Source: Saposhnikovia divaricata
Taxonomy: Eukaryota; Streptophyta; Magnoliopsida; Apiales; Apiaceae
Direction of reading: 5' to 3'
Assembly: GCA_036435485.1 (NCBI GenBank)
Contig: CM071597.1
Location: 168,994,147 to 169,058,146 of the forward strand
Length of the DNA stretch: 64,000 nt
Both the position numbers and the translations under genes were made by a program. This document shows, piece by piece, positions 58,501-64,000 of this stretch. The notes under the pieces were generated by a model, which was given only the letters and a program-made list of their open reading frames with translations, was not told where the DNA came from and ran no database searches. Each line of letters opens with the position of its first letter. Within the stretch, counting starts at the first letter, position 1.

Positions 58501-59870
58501 AATAAACCGGGGGAAAGTGAAATATTTGGGGGAAGTAAAATGTGTGTAGCCGGATAATATTTGGGTAAGTCAATACACTCGCTCTCATCTCTAATTTTAG
58601 TGCCATAGCAGAGTCTAGTCATAAGATGATATGATTGCTTCATTTTTGTCATTCTTAAGCTTTTCAATTGCAGCAAAAATTAGCCAATTTTGGAATCAAA
58701 ACCTACTTTAATTAGCAAAAATTGCTAATAAAAATTCAGTTAAGTAACGCTGAAATTTTTTTAAAGCTAATTCTGGCTGGCCATCTCAACATAATGAAGC
58801 AAGCTCGAGAGCTCATGCACGCTTAAGAACAATTACTTGAAACCCAACCAGCGGTACATTATACCATGATTACATTCATCCACTGAAACAATCTTTCAGC
58901 CATTAGAGTCTAATAAGAAAAATAAAAGCAGTATGAGATTGAAGGAAGATGAGTGAGTAACTGCTGAAAGTCTGGCTATGGAATAGAAAAATTTGTACAT
59001 CAATGTGTAAAATATATAGACTGAAAAGATTACTTCAAGATTTCAGGATTTTGTAATATTCACCTAAAATCTTCTAAGATGTACATTACATATTATCTAA
59101 TAATCCTCACTAACGTAAATCCAAATGGAGATTACATATCTTAATATTTAATTGGCTTTTTTTAAATACCAATAATTTAAAAAAAATTCTATTTTGTTTT
59201 CAAAAATACCATTTTATTTCAACTTTTTTTAAAATCATTTATCAACTTAAGAATTAACACATAAAGATGGAAAAATATTGGAAATTAATCTATAAAATTC
59301 TAGTAGAAATAATATGATTTGAATATATAAATTTAATAGCAGAATATATGTTGAATGATAATTGAAGAGTATATGATAGACATATGTCATCCACATTGTA
59401 TTTTCTAGAAATTTGAAAGGGAGAGATACCCTATATTGTTGATAATATTAATAATATTTTGATACATGTTTACATTACTGTCACCTATCTCTTATCACAA
59501 ACAAGATGTCTTTAGTAGTCTCTCCTTTCTAATATAGAATTTTTTTCGGTCTTTTTACTTTGATTAAAACTTACCGGTGCCTTTTTGAAGTTTTCAGTCT
59601 TTTTATCTTTTTTTTGGCTAGATATTTCTTTACCAATTCCGTTCTCTTAAAAGATATTGAAAGTTGACAAATACTTTCTAAAATATTGAATTATATTTGA
59701 ACCGAATGTAAAAATGTAATGACGTATATTAAACATGAAAACACATAAAAGAAAAAAGAAAAATTTATGTATAAGAATTCATATGTTTTAATAATAATAA
59801 AATGTCTTTTTCTAGTAGATCCAAACTTGCTTATAGAAATCATGCATACCTACCCAATAGGTTAGGGTGG
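58501..59870. other. AT-rich sequence, no gene recognised
   Basis: Includes a G-rich patch near 58508-58545 (GGGGGAAAGTGAAATATTTG) that resembles, inverted, the C-rich sequence at 51152-51253. Otherwise AT-rich without coding signal. Confidence 0.4.
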
Positions 59871-59902
59871 CCCCACCCCACCCCACCCCACCCCACCCCA
59901 CC
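59871..59902. repeat. (CCCCA)n microsatellite
   Basis: About six tandem CCCCA units. The minus strand reads (TGGGG)n and could fold as a G-quadruplex. Confidence 0.9.
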
Positions 59903-60150
59903 TTACCTTCTTACTATAGTGTTATATTCATAGTGTCATATTCATTTAAGTTATTTACCTTACTCTAAGTTATTTACATTCCTCTACTATGTTGTACTGA
60001 GTTGGCACTCTTCAAATATAAATTAAATAGTAAATAAAGTGGCTCAAATAGATAAGACAAACATGATGGTGAGGCCAAAGAATAGGAGCCGTGATTATCT
60101 TTGTTTCACTTGAAAATTGATGGTTTTCCGCTTATTCATTCATATGTTAG
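59903..60150. other. Flank between microsatellite and LINE
   Basis: AT-rich, with small direct repeats (ATAGTGT/ATATTCAT and AAGTTATTTACTTA-like near 59915-59985). The bases left of 60151 would hold one target duplication of the LINE, but the partner is outside the window. Confidence 0.4.
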
Positions 60151-60163
60151 TTTTTTTTTTTTT
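60151..60163 (-). other. Poly(A) tail of the LINE
   Basis: Run of 13 T on the plus strand at the downstream edge of the LINE, read as poly(A) in coding orientation. Confidence 0.85.
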
Positions 60164-60309
60164 GCTAAATTGATATATATATTAAAAGAATAGGCAGGGA
60201 TTTACCCTTGCTGAAAGCAGAACAAAGATTGGACTATCTAGGAGCAATCTAAAAAAGATTGCACATAGAAAGCAACAGGAGCTAAGGGCATAACAACCCG
60301 AACTAAAAA

Positions 60310-63300
60310 CTAAGAAACTAAATAAGAATCTATCCAAGTGTTGAAAGTTTCAAAATTGTGGCATTGTTTGAACCAAAGACAGGAGTGACATCGAGCCTTA
60401 ATGTCCACCACGATTCCATTTAGAAGCTTCCCAGGACTGATATAACCTTTGTCATGCGCCCTGTCATTACGTTCACGCCACAGGTGGTATGAGTAAGTCT
60501 GAGCAGCAAGTAAAACTAGATTTCTGTGATAAACGTCTGTAATAGAGCCCCAAGCATTCAGAATCTCCAGCCAAGTACCAAGAGGCAGAGAAGTATGAAG
60601 AATCGCCGAGAGCTTTTCCAGAACGAACGAAGCATAAGGGCAAGATGAAAAGAGGTGGTCATGGGTTTCGATACCCCCAACGCACAGAAAACAGTGCTGA
60701 AGAGTGTCAATGCCAAAGTTAGCTAACCTATGAAGGGTGGGAAGACGACCAAGGCAAAGATGCCAAGCGACATGGGCATACCTGAGGACTTTCATTTTAT
60801 GCCAAACCAGATTGAACCACGGGACCTCAGGCAAGTGTAATCTAATGGAGTCCCAACAATGCCAGATTTTTAACTTGGGAAGACTAATACCATCCCAGAG
60901 AACCATGTCATTTTTTTGAAGATCAAAATCAGGCGGCACAAACCCTAATAACCAAGCCTGGAGACCTGGATCAATATGGTGATGGCGACGAGTGGGCATT
61001 GGCAGAACCCAAGAGCCAGAATGCAGAAGACAATTAACTGTAGAAGAAGCAGGTAACCCACATTGACGAATGATTAAATCCGTGTTGCTAGAAGCCAGAC
61101 AAGTATTACTCCACCAAGGGTCAAACCAAAGCGAAGTGCCAAGGCCATTTCCAATTTTGTAAACCAAGAATTGGCGAGCCAATGGTCTTAGCTTCAGAAT
61201 GCTCTTCCAAATCCACGAACAATCAGATGGAATGTCCATGGTCCAGAAGTGTTTGCGTTTTAAGGAAGTGTTCCAAATCCAGTGAACCCAAATAGACTTT
61301 GAACACCGAGCAACACGGCAAAGATGGAACAATATTTGAGCCTTGTTCCACTCTTTAGGATTTTTAAGATTTAAACCCCCTTCAGAATATGGGACGCAAA
61401 GATGTTTCCAAGCAACCCTAGCTCCTCCCTTTTTATTAATATCTCCAGACCAAAGAAACCTAGTGAACAAAGTTTGCAACGTATTGTGGATTGCACCTGG
61501 CAGCAAAAAATGGTTAGTCCAATAACTTTGAATAGAGAATAGGATAGCTCGAATGAGTTGAGTTCGACCAGCCAAAGACAGGAAAAAATTCGTCCATGAA
61601 AAAATCCTTGCAGAGATTTTTTCTATCAGCGGCATACAATCGTTAATGCATAATCTGGTTGTAATCAAAGGCACGCCTAAGAATTTTACTGGTAAAAGGC
61701 CATGAGGAATATGATAAACACTGTCAAACCAATCCATAAGCTCTTGACTGCAATTAGAAAAGAAGACATGGCTTTTATGCATACTCGGATGAAGACCACT
61801 CATTTGAGCAAAATCAGTGGCGCAGTTCATGACATGGGCGATGGAGACAGCATCACCATTAGAAAAAATCAGCACATCATCTGCAAACAACAAGTGGGTT
61901 AACTTCGAAGTTTTACACTTCCAATGAAACTTAAAAGCATCAGGAGACACAGCCAGCATAGCAGAGAAAACATTCATGGCGATTGAAAAAAGATAGGGAG
62001 ACATCGGGTCCCCTTGTCGCAGCCCTTTTGCTCCTTTGAAATAGCCATGGAGAACCCCATTCAATTTAACAGAGTATCTCGGGGTAGTAATACAAGCAAT
62101 AATCCACTGAATAAACCGAGGGGGTAAATTCATTGCTGCCAAGGTTTTATTGATGAAATCCCAGCTTATTGAATCAAAGGCTTTGTGAAGATCAATTTTA
62201 AGAGCACACTTGGCAACCCCAGAATCTCTATGGTAGCCCCTAAACAATTCTTGCGCCAGTAAAATATTATCAGAGATACTACGCCCCTTTATAAAGGCAG
62301 GCTGAGCATGGTCAATGACAAAGGGAAGCACATGCTTTAGCCTAGAAGCAATGATCTTCGCAATACATTTATAAGCAACAGTGCACAAAGATATAGGCCT
62401 GAAGTCACTTATATGAGTAGGGGTAAGAACCTTCGGAATTAAAGCAATGCATGTAGAGTTTACCCCCGGATGCATAGTTGCTGAATCAAAGAAGTGAAGA
62501 ATGGCATCACAAAAAGAGCATCCAACCGTATCCCACGAGGCGAGATAGAATTCCACCGTGAACCCATCCGGCCCCGGAGCTTTATTTCGTTTCATGCTTT
62601 TCAAAGTTTTATAAATGAGCTCCCTAGTAACAGGCTCAAGGAGAAAATTAGAATGAGCATCCGTAATTGTTTGAAGTTGGATGTTGTTAAGATTATAGTG
62701 AGTACTCTCAACAGCAGTCCCAAGGGTGCTAGAAAAATAATCCACCGCAATCCTAGCCACATTAGCTTGGCCAAACTCAATCTGTCCATCACAATTTTCC
62801 AAGGCAAGGATTTTATTATGATTCCAGTTGGCCTTGACTTGATTGAAGAAAAAGCTATTATTCCCATCGCCACTTTGAAGCCATTTCACCCTGGATTTCT
62901 GAAGAAGAAAAGCTTCTTCCTGAATTAAGGCCGTCTCTAAATTCTTGGCTGCCATTTGCTCTTCAGTAAGCAGATTCGGATGAATGCAGTTAAGGGTGCT
63001 CATTCTGTCTTGAATATCTGCCAGACTCGCTCTTGCTAACTGGACATTAGCTCGAACATTGCCATTATTTTTATTAAGATCGACGAGAGATTTTTTTGTT
63101 ACCTGAAGTCTGCGAACCAGGGTAGCCATAGTATCCCCAAACCATTCCCCAGACCAAGCGTTAGAAACCGACTCTGCAAAGCCATGTAGATCCGTCATGA
63201 AGTTGTAAAACTGAAAAGGTTTTGAAAACTTTTCAAGATGCATAGGAGTAGAAAAAATTAGCGGGGAGTGATCCATCAAACCCCTATTTTTCACCCAAAC

Positions 63301-63945
63301 CACACCCTCATTAAAAGTAGAGAACCAACTTGAATTGGCAAGCATCCTGTCTAACCGTTTTTGAATACAATCATTAGGTCTATTGTTGAGCCAAGTAAAT
63401 AAGGAGCCAATAGTTCGAACATGGCCCAAACCAGCATCATTAATACAGTTCTTAAAAGCCTGCATTTCCGTGGTCCAGCGTTCACGACCACCATGAACTT
63501 CAGTAATATCAAGCACACTGTTGAAGTCCCCCAATACGCACCAAGGAATGGAAATAATTTGACTGAGAGAAACCAAATCAGCCCAAAGAGGAGCCCTTTC
63601 ATGAGGCTTATTAAAAGCATAGATAAAACTAGTACAGAAGTGAATCTGTTTTTCAATAAACGTAACAAAGCACGTAATATGCTGAGGAGACTTTGATTGC
63701 ACAGAGATATGCCAAACAGAAGGATCCCAGCCAATCCAAATCCTACCATTGTCATGATGCTCATAATTGAACAACCAAGACCAGCCTTTCTTAATATGTC
63801 TAGAGATTTTAATAGAGTTACCCTGTTTCACTTTCGTTTCCACACAGCTTATAAACGTTAATTTATTAACCGCAATAAAGTTTATTAGTTCGTCTTGATG
63901 AGTGTGCTTATTCAACCCACGAACATTCCAAACAGAGAGATTCAT
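60310..63945 (-). CDS. LINE ORF2: endonuclease and reverse transcriptase
   Basis: Intact 1211-aa frame. The N-terminal APE-type endonuclease (1 to ~235) has WNVRG (6-10), ETK (36-38), GDFNS (139-143) and DHSPL (225-229). It nicks target DNA to start target-primed reverse transcription. Reverse transcriptase spans about 450-760: KAPGPDGF (455-462), the FRPISL block (515-520), KIDLHKAFDS (583-592) with catalytic D585, GLRQGDPMSP (641-650) and FADD (687-690). A C-terminal zinc-binding region (zf-RVT type) has C1085, C1088, H1096 and C1102. No RNase H domain follows, unlike some plant LINE ORF2s. The length is normal for plant L1. Met at 63945 begins the conserved MNLSVWNVRGLN, so this start is well supported. 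Confidence 0.95.
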   Translation of the reverse strand: MNLSVWNVRGLNKHTHQDELINFIAVNKLTFISCVETKVKQGNSIKISRHIKKGWSWLFNYEHHDNGRIWIGWDPSVWHISVQSKSPQHITCFVTFIEKQIHFCTSFIYAFNKPHERAPLWADLVSLSQIISIPWCVLGDFNSVLDITEVHGGRERWTTEMQAFKNCINDAGLGHVRTIGSLFTWLNNRPNDCIQKRLDRMLANSSWFSTFNEGVVWVKNRGLMDHSPLIFSTPMHLEKFSKPFQFYNFMTDLHGFAESVSNAWSGEWFGDTMATLVRRLQVTKKSLVDLNKNNGNVRANVQLARASLADIQDRMSTLNCIHPNLLTEEQMAAKNLETALIQEEAFLLQKSRVKWLQSGDGNNSFFFNQVKANWNHNKILALENCDGQIEFGQANVARIAVDYFSSTLGTAVESTHYNLNNIQLQTITDAHSNFLLEPVTRELIYKTLKSMKRNKAPGPDGFTVEFYLASWDTVGCSFCDAILHFFDSATMHPGVNSTCIALIPKVLTPTHISDFRPISLCTVAYKCIAKIIASRLKHVLPFVIDHAQPAFIKGRSISDNILLAQELFRGYHRDSGVAKCALKIDLHKAFDSISWDFINKTLAAMNLPPRFIQWIIACITTPRYSVKLNGVLHGYFKGAKGLRQGDPMSPYLFSIAMNVFSAMLAVSPDAFKFHWKCKTSKLTHLLFADDVLIFSNGDAVSIAHVMNCATDFAQMSGLHPSMHKSHVFFSNCSQELMDWFDSVYHIPHGLLPVKFLGVPLITTRLCINDCMPLIEKISARIFSWTNFFLSLAGRTQLIRAILFSIQSYWTNHFLLPGAIHNTLQTLFTRFLWSGDINKKGGARVAWKHLCVPYSEGGLNLKNPKEWNKAQILFHLCRVARCSKSIWVHWIWNTSLKRKHFWTMDIPSDCSWIWKSILKLRPLARQFLVYKIGNGLGTSLWFDPWWSNTCLASSNTDLIIRQCGLPASSTVNCLLHSGSWVLPMPTRRHHHIDPGLQAWLLGFVPPDFDLQKNDMVLWDGISLPKLKIWHCWDSIRLHLPEVPWFNLVWHKMKVLRYAHVAWHLCLGRLPTLHRLANFGIDTLQHCFLCVGGIETHDHLFSSCPYASFVLEKLSAILHTSLPLGTWLEILNAWGSITDVYHRNLVLLAAQTYSYHLWRERNDRAHDKGYISPGKLLNGIVVDIKARCHSCLWFKQCHNFETFNTWIDSYLVS

Positions 63946-64000
63946 TAAAAACGGGGAGTTTTGACTGACTTACTGGTCAGTCTCAGGCTACGTTTTGGTT

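Larger units (their letters stand above)
60151..64000 (-). mobile_element. Plant L1-type LINE, 3' part (5' end outside window)
   Basis: Minus-strand non-LTR retrotransposon: ORF2, a ~145-bp 3' UTR and a poly(A) tail (plus-strand T run 60151-60163). The 55 bp upstream of ORF2 reach the window edge; ORF1 is expected beyond it. ORF2 is uninterrupted, so insertion is probably recent. Confidence 0.93.

Noticed and set aside
62494..62928. 144-aa plus-strand ORF within the LINE
   Set aside because: Antisense shadow of the intact ORF2.
1..64000. tRNA or rRNA genes
   Set aside because: No cloverleaf or rRNA-like segment recognised; the only tRNA-related sequences are the two retrotransposon primer-binding sites.

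Overview
This is a plant nuclear, repeat-dominated (probably pericentromeric or otherwise heterochromatic) window, most likely from a eudicot. The evidence is plant Ty3/Gypsy and Ty1/Copia elements primed by initiator tRNA-Met, a plant L1-type LINE, plant CACTA ends, and exon scraps of an APETALA3/TM6-type MADS-box gene, a PDI-like gene and a serine carboxypeptidase-like gene. I see no intact host gene.

Layout. (1) 1-8052 and 21601-51026 are one continuous AT-rich satellite array of about 37.5 kb. Its unit is a ~340-bp dimer of two related ~170-bp monomers. Dimer variants follow each other in a fixed order, giving higher-order repeats of about 1.7 kb, 2.04 kb and 5.8-6.15 kb. The array runs off the left edge of the window. 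(2) 8053-21600 is a complete, very young Ty3/Gypsy chromovirus (Tekay/Del-like) on the minus strand. It has 3,647-bp LTRs with one difference noticed, a perfect 5-bp target duplication, PBS, PPT, an intact 1541-aa Gag-Pol, and an extra 319-aa ORF between the PBS and gag. (3) 51027-53729 is a non-satellite mosaic ending at a canonical CACTA-transposon terminus. It holds exon fragments of at least three unrelated genes in one orientation: a PDI-like exon fused to a MADS-box exon, the next MADS exon with matching splice phase, and a carboxypeptidase exon. (4) 54028-54375 is a decayed Copia RNase H. (5) 54472-56324 is a complete short Copia-derived element of the TR-GAG type: two ~342-bp LTRs, PBS, PPT, an intact 260-aa Gag, no pol, and an array of an 11-bp motif spaced about 23 bp. 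(6) 57702-58500 holds a small unknown ORF and two further CACTA-like termini. (7) 60151-64000 is the 3' part of a plant L1-type LINE on the minus strand, with an intact 1211-aa ORF2 (endonuclease, reverse transcriptase, C-terminal zinc finger) and a poly(A) tail. Its ORF1 lies beyond the window.

The most unusual item is the extra ORF of the chromovirus. It carries three tandem 10-residue repeats, each containing a motif that looks like a SUMO-interacting motif, in an element whose Gag starts with an AT-hook-like motif and whose integrase ends in a chromodomain-like tail. The second is the three-gene exon chimera beside a CACTA end. The third is the nested satellite hierarchy. All functional statements are inferences from sequence read by eye; no database search was run.
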